Below, piece after piece: positions 9,151 through 20,839 of a stretch of 28,695 nucleotides of DNA. How positions within the stretch are numbered: the stretch's first letter is position 1; every line of letters begins with the position of its first letter. Below the pieces are notes generated by a model that was not told where the DNA came from, did not search any database, and saw nothing but the letters and a program-made list of their open reading frames with translations. Origin of the DNA: Sperchopsis tessellata (taxonomy: Eukaryota > Arthropoda > Insecta > Coleoptera > Hydrophilidae); NCBI GenBank assembly GCA_033557685.1, contig JAWQRN010000526.1, positions 1-28,695 of the forward strand. The letters are read 5' to 3'. Made by a program: the position numbers and the translations under genes.

Positions 9151-9177
9151 TAAAAAAAAGTCAATACAGTTATCTCC

Positions 9178-9750
9178 TTAAATGTAAAGTCCTTTAATAA
9201 TGTTAAAATAGTGCTTCAATATTTCATTAATGTTTGTATTTTGGGTATTAAAGCGCACAAGCAAAAAGCTATTTGTGTTATCAACATATCTAGATAAACT
9301 GATTTATAAGATTAGAGTGGAGCACTATTGATAAAAATCACATATACATACTATTTCTGTGCGTTTAAGTGTACTTGTATGCGTGTATAAATAAGTGTGT
9401 GTGTGAGAGAGCACATTCGCTTCTTACAACACGCAGTGACCGTAACGATGAGAGTATTCTACCGCGCTTCCGTATGGGGTTTTTATTAATTATTAATAAA
9501 ACTAACTTTATTTATAGTGCCTAAATCATTCAACATTTGAAAAGTTTTTACCTTAGTAGCTGTTGATCTCAGTTTCATTTGCTACATCCTTGTAGAATGC
9601 ACACTCATAATTACTGTTCATGTTCTATTTTCAAGGTATGACTCAGTAAGATGCAATGGTTTTTGAAATAAAAGGTTGTGTTATACAGTTATACGTTTTT
9701 TCAACATTGATATTTATGAAATGAATAAAACACAAAATAAGTTATTTTTT
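9178..9750. other. Intergenic region, no feature
   Basis: AT-rich with a short GT run (9395-9405) and a small palindrome (ttattaattattaataa, 9483-9499). No coding frame or known repeat is recognised. Confidence 0.5.
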
Positions 9751-9751
9751 G

Positions 9752-9757
9752 TTTATT
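9752..9757 (-). terminator. Polyadenylation signal of NOP53
   Basis: TTTATT on the plus strand is AATAAA on the minus strand, 35 nt after the NOP53 stop. Confidence 0.6.
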
Positions 9758-9791
9758 GAATAAAAAAGAACATTATAAACACTAACAAATT

Positions 9792-12700
9792 CTATTTTGT
9801 TTTGGTTCTAGCTACAGTGCTTTTCCAATTATCTTTGTGATCAGGTTTTTGGAATCGCTTAATTTTAGCTTTCCTGATCTTCCTTATAGCAGTAGGTTCC
9901 AAAATATTTCGCTTTTGTAAACTTTTGAATCTATCAACTAATAAATTTCCTTCTTTCTTCATATTCCTTAAATTTCCAGTGATATCTTGGCCCATATTGA
10001 ATTCAATATCCGGTTCTTCAAATTTTGTAGCAGTTAATCGTTTTGCTTCCTTTTCTTTAAATTCTTCAACTTTTTTACGTTTTTCCTGTAAGAGCTTTGT
10101 TTTTTTCTCTTGTTTGTCTATATCTTTATTTATGAACCTAAGCTTGTATAAATCTGCAACCTTTTTCTTTTCCATTTTAGCCTTTCTTCTGGCTTTCTCC
10201 TGTTCCATTACTTCCTTTTGTTTACGTCTTTGCTGTAATGTTTTCTTTTTGTTCTGTACAGGGGGATTCAGAGCTTTGTATTCATTGTCACTACCTTCGG
10301 TATTATTGTCATTCTGTTCTTCATTAGGTTTTGGCAATCCTTCAGCCATTTCTACTATCCATGCATTCTAAAAAAAAAATTTATTAAGAATTATGATATC
10401 GTTCTTGTGAACATAAGAAGATAATAATAAAACTGCTAATTAAAAATGATATATTTTTTATCTTACATCACGTTCTTGCTCAGAAACTTTTCTGAACATA
10501 TCCCTTGTAACACGGTTGAGATGCTTTTCTTCCTTAATAATTTTCTGTTCTTTTTCTATGATTTTATTGAGGAGATCTTGATGATCTTCAAAACTAGGAT
10601 TGTAGGAAGTTCCTGGATGTGGTATTTCAATAGCTGGTAAAATTGAAGCTTTCTTTTTCATCGCACTTGGAATTGGTTTTCGTACTTTGCCTAAACCTTC
10701 ACGGCTGTGACGAACAGTATTGGTCTCTACCCACTGTTCATTTTCCACTTCCGGTAGTATAACATCTACTAAAGAAGGTATGATATGTAAAATTATGAAC
10801 AAAATTCAGCAGATGGTTTATAAAATAATACCGAGGCATAATGGTCTGCTATTGATTTATTGCAGGAAGAATGTTTCAAACGATTAGTGATCCTTTCTGA
10901 GTTATGATCAAAGGAATGAATAACAAAAGATTTCTTGACTCGCCTGAATTTTGATAATATCTATGAAAATTGAATATTATTCAAATGGGTTCAGACAAAC
11001 AATTTTGGATACTCGAAATCAAGATACACTGTACAAAATAATTTATTAAAGATAAATCTTCTTTTGTGTTTTAACAATTTGCTGCTAGGTGAAGTGTATG
11101 AAGAAACTTTGTTCGTATACATTTTACATTAAACATTGTTTTGCTATACTAAAAACTAGTGATGCACACCATCTAATGAAATAAACTATCGATAGTTATC
11201 AATAGAATATTTATCGAATTATTATAAAAAAAGTTATCTATTGACAAATCAATTATTTACGTTTCATTTATCCAAATCATCACCCTTATTATAAAATATA
11301 TGTCTTAAAAAGCAAGTTTTTAATACACATAAATAGAAAAAATTAAACTCATACGTTCAAAAAATTATGGAGAAGCAATTTTGCTAGAACCAGCGGAAAC
11401 ATTTCTTAACTCACTAGATTATAGTTAATTCCCGGGGAAATAGGGAGATTTTTATACCCTAGAGCTATAGAATATTATAAAAATATAAGTCTAGGAATCT
11501 ACAATATTATGAAAATTAATGGTTATTATGTCTACCCAAGTGATATGTGCTTTCTAAAATGATAAATGTCAAATAGTAATAACGGAGTTGTACACCTTTT
11601 TTTTAATTTTATGAAATTTTGAATAAAATTATACTATTTTGTTTTTACATGGGCATTATACTTATTTAATAGTATATTCACATCACAAGTAGTCATAAGG
11701 GATAAACAGTCTGCAGACCTATTTATTCTATCGCTTATTGATGTCACTGTTAAGTCGACATAGACATGTGGGTCTCACTGCTACAAATTGTATTACCATG
11801 AAAGTGTAATTTTTTCGACGCTGACATTTTGATTCATAGATATATAATTTTGCAACTCCAGAAAACATAAATTCAAAAATCCCACTAAGTGCTAACTTCC
11901 ATTGATCAGTGAGACTCACTGCTATCTAATCGAAAACATTGGAAACAGGATTTGTTTCGTTCTTAGGATGACTTTGTCACTTTTGAAATGGGTGTGCGAT
12001 ATGAAAAAACTGTTATTTCGGTTACTTGTGATGTTACAAATTATAAATAAGTCAAATTTTTTATTGAAATTTATATTTGTAATGGATATTTTGGGGTGTT
12101 CACTAAAAATTTACAAGAAAGAAAACTAATGGAATGACTAAATAAAGGAAACATATACGGAATGAATATAAGTATCTCCCAACTATGGAACTGGGATGAT
12201 AAGCACTTATGTGGCAAATTATAATTTATTTAAATATTTATTGTAATATGAATGCAGGTTTCATTCATATATGTTAGAAATGAAGTAAATAAATATACTA
12301 TCAAATAAGAAACTTATTGAATTTTGTTACATACTGGTCACAGATAATGGTCAATAAACACATCAGTAATGAGATTTGCTGAGAATGTAACTAATAAATA
12401 GGGGGAATTACTAAATTGTTCTCAAGTTTTCAATACAATATCATCAGTCATTAGTTGCCATATCGAGCTCACAATTGCATAGCTATTACACAACAATCAT
12501 ATACCATTAAATTATATATCTCAAAAACAATAAATTGGGAATGTCACTTTCCCTTGGTTGGTTACCAACCAAGTTCTGAGAGAAGCAGAAAGCAGAAATA
12601 GATCAAGTTCTCTGCATTTAATATATTTAACTTACCATTTTTACTCCATATATCTTCACAATTGCTGTCTCGAAGTTCAACTTTGCGTTCAGCGGCTAAT

Positions 12701-13279
12701 TTTCTATCTTTAATTGCCTGTTTTTGTTTTGCTTTTAGAATTCCTTTTTGTCTCATTTCATCTTCTTTCTTTTTCAAGAGGGTATTTTTTCTTTCTTCCT
12801 TAGTCCGTACACGATTTCTTTAAAAATAATTAATGTATAGTTATTAAAATTACATACAAAATCAGAAAAGACGAATAATAAACTTTAAAGTAATTCACAA
12901 AAATACTACTAACCTTTTGGCAATTGGATCTGGAACGTTGGTGTGAGGCTGCAGCATGGAAAAACATTTTGGTGGAGCTTGTAACTTAAGTCTGCGTTGC
13001 TTTTTAGTTGACAGAATCTTTTCATTAGAAGGCTTGACATCCTCAAAAAACAATTCTTCGTCTTTAAATAAAGACAAGGGTTTTCTGTGAAAACAACTTT
13101 ATCCATGTGTTCAATGAAGCGATGTAAAACAAATCTTACCCAATGCGTTCCTCTAGACGTTGATCTTCCAAAAAAGCATCAACATCAGAAATATCCACAT
13201 GTTTTCTCCAGGCGATTTTTTTCTTCTTTGAAACACGCTTTTTCTTAATTCCGGCACTCAACATGTTTACAGATTTCAT
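9792..13279 (-). CDS. NOP53: Ribosome biogenesis protein NOP53 (GLTSCR2 homologue)
   Basis: A nucleolar factor for 60S ribosomal subunit maturation; in yeast and human it brings the RNA helicase Mtr4 and the exosome to pre-60S particles. Exons (minus) are 13279-13140, 13084-12914, 12817-12636, 10768-10467 and 10367-9792. They total 1371 nt, 456 aa (human 478), with GT-AG introns of phase 2, 2, 1 and 0. Conserved blocks are VDAFLEDQRLEERIG in exon 1, LPAIEIPHPGTSYNPS followed by FEDHQDLL in exon 4 (SYNP at about residues 219-222), and EPDIEF (383-388) with GNLLVDRFKSLQKRNILEP (405-423) in exon 5. The G-x-SYNP stretch is the Mtr4-docking (arch-interaction) motif. The protein is very Lys/Glu-rich with long predicted coiled coil around residues 305-375. 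I chose the upstream ATG at 13279 (MKSVNMLSAG); 13264 is an in-frame alternative. Exon 3 to 4 is separated by a 1.87-kb intron. Confidence 0.93.
10769..12635 (-). other. Large intron 3 of NOP53
   Basis: 1.87 kb of AT-rich sequence between NOP53 exons 3 and 4. Short frames (for example 11728-11919 and 11902-12129) have no family resemblance. No mobile element could be named. Confidence 0.6.
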
Positions 13280-13916
13280 TTTAATATGACTAAATAATGC
13301 TAAAAATTAACACATATAACCTAACTCGTGTAAACATGTGCATAATGTCATTTTTTTCTCTTCTTTTTCTTGCTTTGAAAGATATAGAACTTTAGAGCAT
13401 AGTTATATGATCTCTACTGAATATTTAGTCAATAGATAGCTACATTCATAACTAATTACAACAAAAATTAGTAAAATCCATTATCAAGTAACTTGAATTT
13501 CAATCTCAGTATAGTTTCTTGGAGAAATCACCCATAGCAAAACCACACAATCAAAGAAATACGGGAACAAAATTACGTAGAAGTATTGAAATAGAAGAAT
13601 ATATAGTCTTCGAATCGTATACTACTAAATATAAATAGTTTTAATATAAATGCATTCACATCTCAAGGAAACACAACTCCCAAATTAAAAAAAAGGCCAA
13701 TAATCTAAAAGTATTTATCTTAACCATTCATATATAGGTACTGTTATTTTCTTGAGTTATTATGGTTGTTGTTGCAATGAACAATCTTTGTTTGACGTTT
13801 CGCAAGCTAATGTGCTGCTTTTTCAATTGTTTATTTATTTTTATTTAATTAATATGCTTCTCTCCAAATGTATATTTTAATTATCTGATGTTATGCATAG
13901 TCTTTGGCTATGGTGG

Positions 13917-13977
<61 letters not shown>

Positions 13978-14565
13978 TGTATGTCTTTTCTTTTGTTTCA
14001 CGATTTATCCTGAAAACAAAAAAAATACTATTTTTTATTTTTCAGTTTTTACAGATTGAAACGTGGATTTTTACAAGCATGAAGCTTGAAGTTGTTAAAC
14101 AAACAGTAGACACATTTATAAAAACTTAAAATATCCCGATGCAGGAACCACAATCCTGACCCCGATGTACACGTAGATTCACATATACATATTCACGATT
14201 TCCACAAATAATTAAACTAACTTTAGAATTATAGTTACTGTTTTTGAAGAAGTGGAAGAGTTTGCGATAAATTTCAGTCGATTGGCAGATGGCGATAATA
14301 TTACGATTGGATACATTTAAAGGTTTTCTTTTTGTTTTTCAAATCCTAATATAATATTTTGAAAATTTAGAAACCCTAGATCATAATCAGGTGCTACACG
14401 GATTCTACTTGTAGTAATAAATTCTATAAGTTGGTGTTATATATTCTCACGTTTCTGTATGTTGGTATGGTATTGTCATTTTACTGTCAGAATGTTGTGC
14501 GAAGATTGATTTTTTAGTGTTTAAGATAATATTAGTTATTTCGCCTAATTTTCCACATTGAAAAC
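13280..14565. promoter_or_regulatory. Divergent intergenic region between NOP53 and CDC40
   Basis: The two start codons face away from each other 1286 bp apart, so this stretch must hold both promoters and 5' UTRs. It contains the (AT)27 tract at 13919-13973. On the minus strand at 13829-13792 is an orphan Penelope-end-like motif (TTGAAAAAGC...GCTTGCGAAACGTC). No TATA box or initiator can be fixed by eye. Confidence 0.5.
13919..13973. repeat. (AT)27 microsatellite
   Basis: Uninterrupted alternating AT in the shared upstream region of NOP53 and CDC40. Confidence 0.97.
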
Positions 14566-17500
14566 ATGTTATCTCTTCAAGAATATGGCAGTAGTGACGA
14601 TGACAACCATAATTCGGACACGGAAGTGCCAGGAACCTCGGACCTACATTTAAAGCCCTTAGAAGCACCTGAGTTTTCTGTCAAGAAACAACTACAAGTT
14701 TGTGCAGCACCCATTGTCCTACCTACTGTAAGATTCCTTAAATAAATTTAACTAAAGTGAATTTTAAATTGATTAAAGATACTTAGGTGTAAGAACGCTG
14801 CTTCTAAAATGAGAAATCATTAGACTTGTCCTATGTTTACGCTTGCACAAAGAATGATAGTTGAAATGCAGACAAATCTTAGTCCTTCTAGAGAATTTGT
14901 GATTTAAAAAAGAAAATGTATCAGACTCTTCTAGCGGGAATATACTAGCTCATATAAGAAAAATGAACTTTTATCTAATGTTTTTAACCATAGTTATTAT
15001 ACAATCACTTGCAATACAATATACTTTTCGCGGGCAACGCTTTGTGAGCTTGAAACATACCATGGGAGCCGTCATGTTTGCTCAGTGGCTAAGTACTAGG
15101 CTACTAAGCGTGGGGTCTCGGGTTTGAGACTCGGATTCGGTCGGTTTTTTGGGATTAGGGAAAAGTTTTTGTGGTACTCGTCTGCCAGGAGGGGCGTAAA
15201 ACTTTGGGTCCCGTGTATTAGGAAAATGAACGTCATATGCACCTTAAAGAACCAGCTGGAGACAAAATATCCAGGTGTGGGAGCCAAATCCCTGGCGTCA
15301 GTGATTGGCCATAGCAGCGGAAATAGGCTGACTTTAAATAGTCAAACCACTCTACCTATATGTATATAAAATATTAGCCATTGATACTTTTTTAGATTTA
15401 GGAAAGGGACCGCTTGGTTACTTTGCTAAATGTTTCTTTCATTTTTGTCTTCAGATAGAGGCGTAAAACAGTGGGTCCTCTTTAGGTTAGTTAGAACAAT
15501 GGATACGAAAAACTCCCAAGTGCGATAGTCGAATCTCAGCTGTTTGATGTGCCATAGCAGCAGAAATAGGCTGACAATAAAAAAAGCTGGACATTTTTGT
15601 TAAATTTTTCTGGTGTACAAATAAAAAGAAACTATGTAATTTCCTATTAATCTGTAAAATTTTCTTAAAACAGCAAAAAATCTAAATTCCGCTTAATTTT
15701 TTTTTTTGTTGTAGTATCAGTCATATTATAACTTGATGATAAATTAATTATTCAATCTTTTAAATAGTCATTTTTGTTGTTTTCTGGCTGCCATTTTATC
15801 TGTGAAAAATCATAAAAATCTTGAAATTATTTCATTATTTAAATTTATTTTTTATTTGTTTATGTGTTGATGCTTTGCTAGCCATATAAAAGTTGTCAGC
15901 TTTTTGGAATTCAAATTGATAAAATTAACTATATTTGTAAAGACTTACGAAAATATAAATACTTTTTGTTAATTAAATTATTATTTTACTTTTTTAGGGT
16001 TCTGAAGAATGTTTACAACACATTGATCCTCTTGCAAAGGAAATAACCCATAATCCAAAGTATGAAGAACTTTTTGCACCTTTGGTTGGACCGGAAAATC
16101 CTTTTAAAACACTGCAAATGAAATCTGAAAGAAATATGTTGTCAGGCTATGTTGAACCAGCACATATGAGTGAATTCCAGTTTGAAAATCAAAGAAGAAC
16201 ATTTAACAGTTTTGGTTTTGCTTTAGATCCCTCTGTCGGGGGTGATGTAGTTGAAGGAAGTAAAATTGTTGGTTCTGCTGAGTTAGCCGAAGAGACCAAA
16301 GGAAAGACTGTGTTTGAAAGTACAAAATTAAGACCTTTAGACAAAAGAAAACGTAAACGGAATAATAATGCAAGTGATATTGAAGGATTTTTAGGACCAT
16401 GGGGAGGGTATATTGATGAACAACGGGTAGTAAAACCATCAGAAGAAGAGGCAGCTGAATTAGAAGAACTTTTATCTAAACGAAATAAACGTGGAAAGCC
16501 TGTAGAAGACAAACCAATAGAAGAGAAAACTACATTACACAGTATTTATCAAAATGGATTTAATTTATATTTACATTGTCATTTCATAAATTCTGTTCTT
16601 TTTTGTTAGTTTAAAATTTGTAAGTCCATAAGTCATGTTTTACTTTCAAACAAGTTTAATGAAAGAACGTTTTGCTTCTGAGCGATTATATAATTTATTT
16701 TGATAGTAAAATTATAACAATTTTTTTATTTTAGTCAAAGACTTATTGGATTATCAAGGCAGATCTTTTCTACATGCCCCACAAGATGTTGGTGTAAATT
16801 TAAGATCAGAGACACCTCCAGAGAGATGTTTTTTGCCAAAATCACACATTCATACTTGGTCCGGCCATTCGAAAGGAATTGCTGCAGTTCGATGGTTTCC
16901 TCGAACTGCTCACCTGCTATTATCTGCCAGTATGGATTGTCGTATTAAAATTTGGGAGGTTTATAATGAAAGACGATGTATTAGAACATACTATGGACAC
17001 AGACAAGCAGTTCGTGACATAAATTTTAATAATTCTGGAAAACAATTTTTATCTGCAGGTATGTTTAATGTTTATTTCTTTTAAATGATATGAAGTAATT
17101 TTGTTCATATAAATGGTATCTGCTAAACCATGCAATTATAACTCATTTTTAATTTGCAGGATATGATAGATATATTAAATTGTGGGACACTGAAACTGGT
17201 CAAGTAATTTCAAGATACACAAGTAGGAAAATACCTTACTGTGTTAAGTTCAATCCTGATAAGAATAAACAGCACCTGTTTGTAGCAGGGACATCTGATA
17301 AAAAAATTATATGTGTAAGTATTTTATATAATTTGGTAATTATTATTTGTTCTTCTTATATTAACTAAGGTGTGGTAGAATGTATCACAGTACATTTGGG
17401 TTTCTTTATTAGCTTTATGGGTACAGTATGAACTTATTCACTAAATTTTGTTAATTTTTACTTGAAAACTTAGAATTTTTTGAAAAACCTTTTGAATTTT

Positions 17501-19568
17501 TGTATAAGGAACTTCACCTAAAATCGAACAAATAATATGTTCTAGGATTTCTCTTAGCAAAGAATTTCACTGTATGGCACTGCATATAAAGAAATTATAG
17601 AATAACACTTTCTAGTATATTTTCCTATCATGTAAAAATATACAGTACGTTTTAATACATTTTTGTTTTGTATTTGATTTAATGTCGGTCTATTGTTGCT
17701 ACCATGACCAATCATTGACACTAGGAATTATGGTACTATAGTTGAGAATTATGCCGCATTCAGTGTTCTAACAGGAAATGGATTTTTTAATGTATACATG
17801 GGATGAAAATACGATACCTACAATATACGAGACCCACTGTTTTATGTTCTTCCCAGAGAGCGATCAATGCATTGACTTTCCTTTAATAAGGAATATCAGA
17901 CCACCTGAGCTGGGCTTTGAACCTGGGACCCCTCCTTCTGCAAGTTTGTTGGTTATGTGAATTTACGAGACAGCTACTTATTCATAATATATCACAAGAT
18001 ATTCAAATAGTTAAAGCACATGAAAATCACACAGTCAGAAAAATTCATTAGGACTTCTTTTAATTCATGGATTCTTTTTTCTATGAATTGCCTATTGATT
18101 GTAGATTAGTGTTTTAATGAAGCTTTTGAACAATTTACTCTTAATAAATCAAATTAATTTACATATTATTTATTGTTTCAGTGGGACACTAGAACTGGAG
18201 ATATTGTACAAGAATATGATAGACATTTAGGAGCTGTAAATAGTATAACATTTGTAGATGATAATCGTAGGTTTGTCACTACATCTGATGACAAAAGTTT
18301 ACGAGTATGGGAATGGTAAGTATTATAGATTTTAAATATTATTTTTTAATTCTTTACAAATTTTTTGTATTCGTTATTCTAAGAGCTTGCTACATAATAA
18401 TGCTAGAATCCGTGAATATTAACTTTAGTCACTCTATTTTTTACGGTTTCTCTCTTAGCCACTCAATTTATGCTGACATGAACTAGAATTATTGTAGCTA
18501 TTTTTACGTGCTTGTCTTTTACATGAGGGATCTTATGTTTAGTAAATTTTGCAGGACTATGTGATCCTTGGAAAACTTATTACATGGAAGTTTATTTTTA
18601 TATTTAGTTATTTAACTCGCCTGCCAAAGTTTAATTGGGCAAACGTGTTTCCTGCGCCAACTTGAATTGTATACAGTATTTCTAAAAGGTCTGATCAAAC
18701 TTTGCGATTAATTAATTGAAAATTATTACACTCATATTTTTTGTTTCACAAAGTTTTGATTTTTAAGGGGTCACGGGCCCATTTAACAATAATACAAACT
18801 GGAATGTGTTACATTAATTTTACACTCAGATACAAATACAACATGTTTTGCAGGTACCTAAATACAGATATCAAAAGAATAATATTCAATGAGGTATTTC
18901 ATTAACTAATTGTTTTAATAATGTAAACTACGCAGTAATATTTTGTTATTGGATATAGAAAAACAGAACAAAAAATAAACGAAATAAAGACATCCTATTA
19001 TAATGACTCCTTAATTTTATTATTTTTATATATATTTGATCTTTTATTTAGGGATATACCTGTTGACATGAAATATATTGCTGATCCTACTATGCACTCC
19101 ATGCCAGCTGTTACTCCTGCACCTAACGGAAAGTGGTTGGCTTGTCAAAGTATGGACAATAAGATAGTTATATTCTCAGCATTAAATCGATTCAAAATGA
19201 ATCGAAAGAAAACATTCACCGGGCATATGGTAGCTGGTTATGCTTGTTCATTAGATTTCTCCCCTGATATGAGGTAAGTTTTTTATATCTTATGATTTAA
19301 GTATAAATTATTTTATGTGGATGCACCTAAATACATTCTCAAGAGTACATTCTTTGCTAATTACTTATTCTTATTTTGTATATATTTTAGTTACTTGGTT
19401 TCTGGTGATGCTGACGGAAAATGCTATGTGTGGGATTGGAAAACAACGAAACTATATAAGAAGTGGAAAGCTCATGACAATGTTTGCATTAGTGCTTTAT
19501 GGCATCCTCATGAACCTAGCAAATTAGTGACGGCTGGTTGGGATGGAGTAATCAAATATTGGGATTAA
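14566..19568 (+). CDS. CDC40: Pre-mRNA-processing factor 17 (CDC40/PRP17)
   Basis: A spliceosomal WD40 protein needed for the second catalytic step of splicing, acting in the nucleus. Exons are 14566-14727, 15998-16541, 16735-17058, 17160-17314, 18182-18315, 19052-19273 and 19391-19568. They total 1719 nt, 572 aa (human 579), all with GT-AG introns and matching phases (0, 1, 1, 0, 2, 2). The N-terminal part carries the family blocks GPENPFKTLQM (from residue 85), RNMLSGYVEPAH and FLGPWGGYIDE. Seven WD40 repeats run from about residue 277 to the end, beginning HTWSGHSKGIAAVRWFP. Signature stretches include MDCRIKIWEVYNERRC, RKIPYCVKFNPD, FVTTSDDKSLRVWEWDIP, SMHSMPAVTPAPNGKWLACQ and the C-terminus GWDGVIKYWD. 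The start MLSLQEYGSSDDD gives an acidic N-terminus like the human protein. No break or odd residue was seen. Intron 1 (1.27 kb) and intron 4 (0.87 kb) hold SINE copies. Confidence 0.96.
15067..15362 (+). mobile_element. tRNA-derived SINE in CDC40 intron 1
   Basis: The head resembles a tRNA gene with RNA polymerase III boxes: A-box-like tggctaagtactagg (15086-15100) and B-box-like ggtttgagactcg (15121-15133, consensus GGTTCGANNCC). The tRNA-unrelated body has gaggggcgtaaaac, ttgggtcccgtgtat and gccatagcagcggaaatagg followed by ctgac (15308-15332). It is mutated in the B box, so probably silent. Confidence 0.6.
15440..15580 (+). mobile_element. Headless SINE copy of the same family
   Basis: Repeats the body of the preceding SINE: gaggcgtaaaac then gtgggtcc, and gccatagcag followed by cagaaataggctgac (15551-15575), one mismatch in 25 against 15308-15332. 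The tRNA-like head is missing. It lies in the same orientation about 100 bp downstream. Confidence 0.55.
17780..17955 (-). mobile_element. SINE copy in CDC40 intron 4, reverse orientation
   Basis: On the minus strand: ggtcccaggttcaaagccc (B-box-like, 17925-17907) followed downstream by gggaagaacataaaac and agtgggtctcgtat, matching the gggcgtaaaac/tgggtcccgtgtat body of the SINE in intron 1. Older and more diverged than the intron 1 copies. Confidence 0.45.
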
Positions 19569-19686
19569 CCTGTAGTCCGTTGGAGCATAGATCTATTATT
19601 TGTGTACATATTTGTTTGAAGTTCAAATTGTTATGTATAAAACTATTTTATTTTACATAAGCAAGTATTAATGAAAACATATGTTT

Positions 19687-19692
19687 AATAAA
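19687..19692 (+). terminator. Polyadenylation signal of CDC40
   Basis: AATAAA 119 nt after the CDC40 stop codon. Confidence 0.6.
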
Positions 19693-19739
19693 AACTCGTT
19701 TTATTTATGGACCATTTTAAATTAGAGTTGATGTTACCT

Positions 19740-20030
19740 TCTTTCCATCAGTAAGTATTATTTAGGAATTATCATATTTCCTTTTCTTTTTGTGTCTTGA
19801 CCGTTTAACGTTCGTTTCCGAGCATGTTGGTGACCATATTAGCTATGATGTTCTTGTCTACAGCTGATCGGAAACTGTTGTCTGTCCAAACGACTGCCTC
19901 AAATTCTTCAACCAAGAGGTACGTCTTCTTCCAGGACCCCGTCTGCTATCTATCTTTCCCTGTATGTTGTATGTATACCATATCTCTCGTGATGCCTCAT
20001 AATATGCCTAAAGTACTCTAATTTCCGTTT
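19740..20030 (-). pseudogene. Non-LTR retrotransposon 3' coding remnant
   Basis: The minus strand reads KLEYFRHIMRH (about 20022-19990), then after frame changes SRRGPGRRRTSWLKNLRQ (about 19945-19890), and near the end RNGQDTK-like LNGQDTKRKGN (about 19805-19770). This is the usual C-terminal end of a widespread insect endonuclease/RT element (pattern 'KLxYLGHIMR...GKRGPGRRRxSWLKNLRxW'). Only the last hundred or so codons remain, with stops and frameshifts. It lies just after the CDC40 3' end. Confidence 0.7.
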
Positions 20031-20088
20031 TTTTTATTAACTTGATCACTTCATTTAGTCATTGTACCTCTATTAGATTATTATTGTT

Positions 20089-20834
20089 CTATTTAGATAA
20101 ATAGTAATTATTTAGAAGTTGTTCTGTATTCATAAAAAATGCATTTATGTTAATATGTATTATAAAATTTATATCATAAAATTCCACTATTCCAGAAAAC
20201 ATGACACCTTTTCGAAAACGATATGTAAATAAAAATTCAGATGAAGTTACGTGTCTATTGGACTTGATATAAAGCAATAGCTTTTTATAAATTTCAGCAA
20301 ATGTTACAGGAATACAGTAATCTAATATAAGAAAACCCTCAGTGTGAACTTGGATGATAAAACGCTTTATCGAACTGGTAGATACTACTGTCTGCAGCTG
20401 TCTAAATAAACGCATGAGAATATATAATTGTCAACTCTGTGTGGTAAGAAGATTTGACTTTGCATAGCCAGGAGGTATCCAAATCAGTTGTAGGCCAATG
20501 AAATGATACCTAAATGCGAAGATTTTACAATATCTTAATACAAATTGCTTAGTATAAAACTTTGGTACATTATATGTACGATCAACAAATTTAAAATATT
20601 TTGTGCAAGTTGTTACGAAGTAGAAAAATAGGCTTGAAGAATCATAAAGATAACAATAAATATAAGATAAGAATGGACTAAAAATAAAATTGCTATAACC
20701 TGTAAACCTCCGAAACCCGTTTTCATACTCCTCATTTAACACAATCTCGAGGCCAAGCAGATATACGGCAATGTTTCCTTTGCTAATGGCGGTCGTTGAA
20801 GTGATATATCCACTGTGGCGAAGAGCATAGCTCT
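20089..20834 (-). pseudogene. Long unidentified open frame with one internal TGA
   Basis: A single minus-strand frame is open for about 249 codons except for one TGA at 20433-20431. The upstream part starts after a TAG near 20835; possible starts are GTG at 20742 or an upstream exon joint. The peptide is rich in Phe, Tyr and Ile with hydrophobic stretches (FSPFLSYIYCYLY at about 20690-20650; GFLILDYCIPVTFAEI at about 20340-20293). After the stop it continues MRLFRQLQTVVSTSSIKR. In AT-rich DNA such a long frame is unlikely by chance, so it was probably coding until recently. I do not recognise the family; a membrane protein is possible but not shown. It sits between the CDC40 3' region and a Jockey-like relic. 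Confidence 0.35.
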
Positions 20835-20839
20835 AAAGT

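Larger units (their letters stand above)
6781..9177. mobile_element. Penelope-like element in head-to-head inverted arrangement
   Basis: Two 3' portions of a Penelope-like retroelement face outwards. The minus-oriented copy runs from about 8290 to 6781 and the plus-oriented copy from about 8370 to 9177. Outer ends match as inverted repeats: ggagataac at 6781 against gttatctcc at 9169-9177. Next come the hammerhead-like motif, a repeat array containing agctcttaaaagtgctaag, a block around agtctatgactaacactc, and the protein-coding 3' part. Penelope elements are known to insert with terminal repeats and partial inverted copies, so this is a known architecture in an unusually complete form. Both copies are inactivated by stops, frameshifts and deletions. 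The 5' half of the protein (RT fingers, N-terminal region) is absent. Confidence 0.85.

Noticed and set aside
9925..10371. 148-codon plus-strand frame
   Set aside because: It is the antisense shadow of NOP53 exon 5, whose minus-strand product matches the family clearly.
13893..14129. 78-codon plus-strand frame
   Set aside because: Created by the AT repeat reading Ile-Tyr many times; no coding signal outside it.
15086..15133. Possible genuine tRNA gene
   Set aside because: The A and B boxes are mutated and the stems do not pair into a cloverleaf; repeated body sequence beside it shows it is a SINE head.
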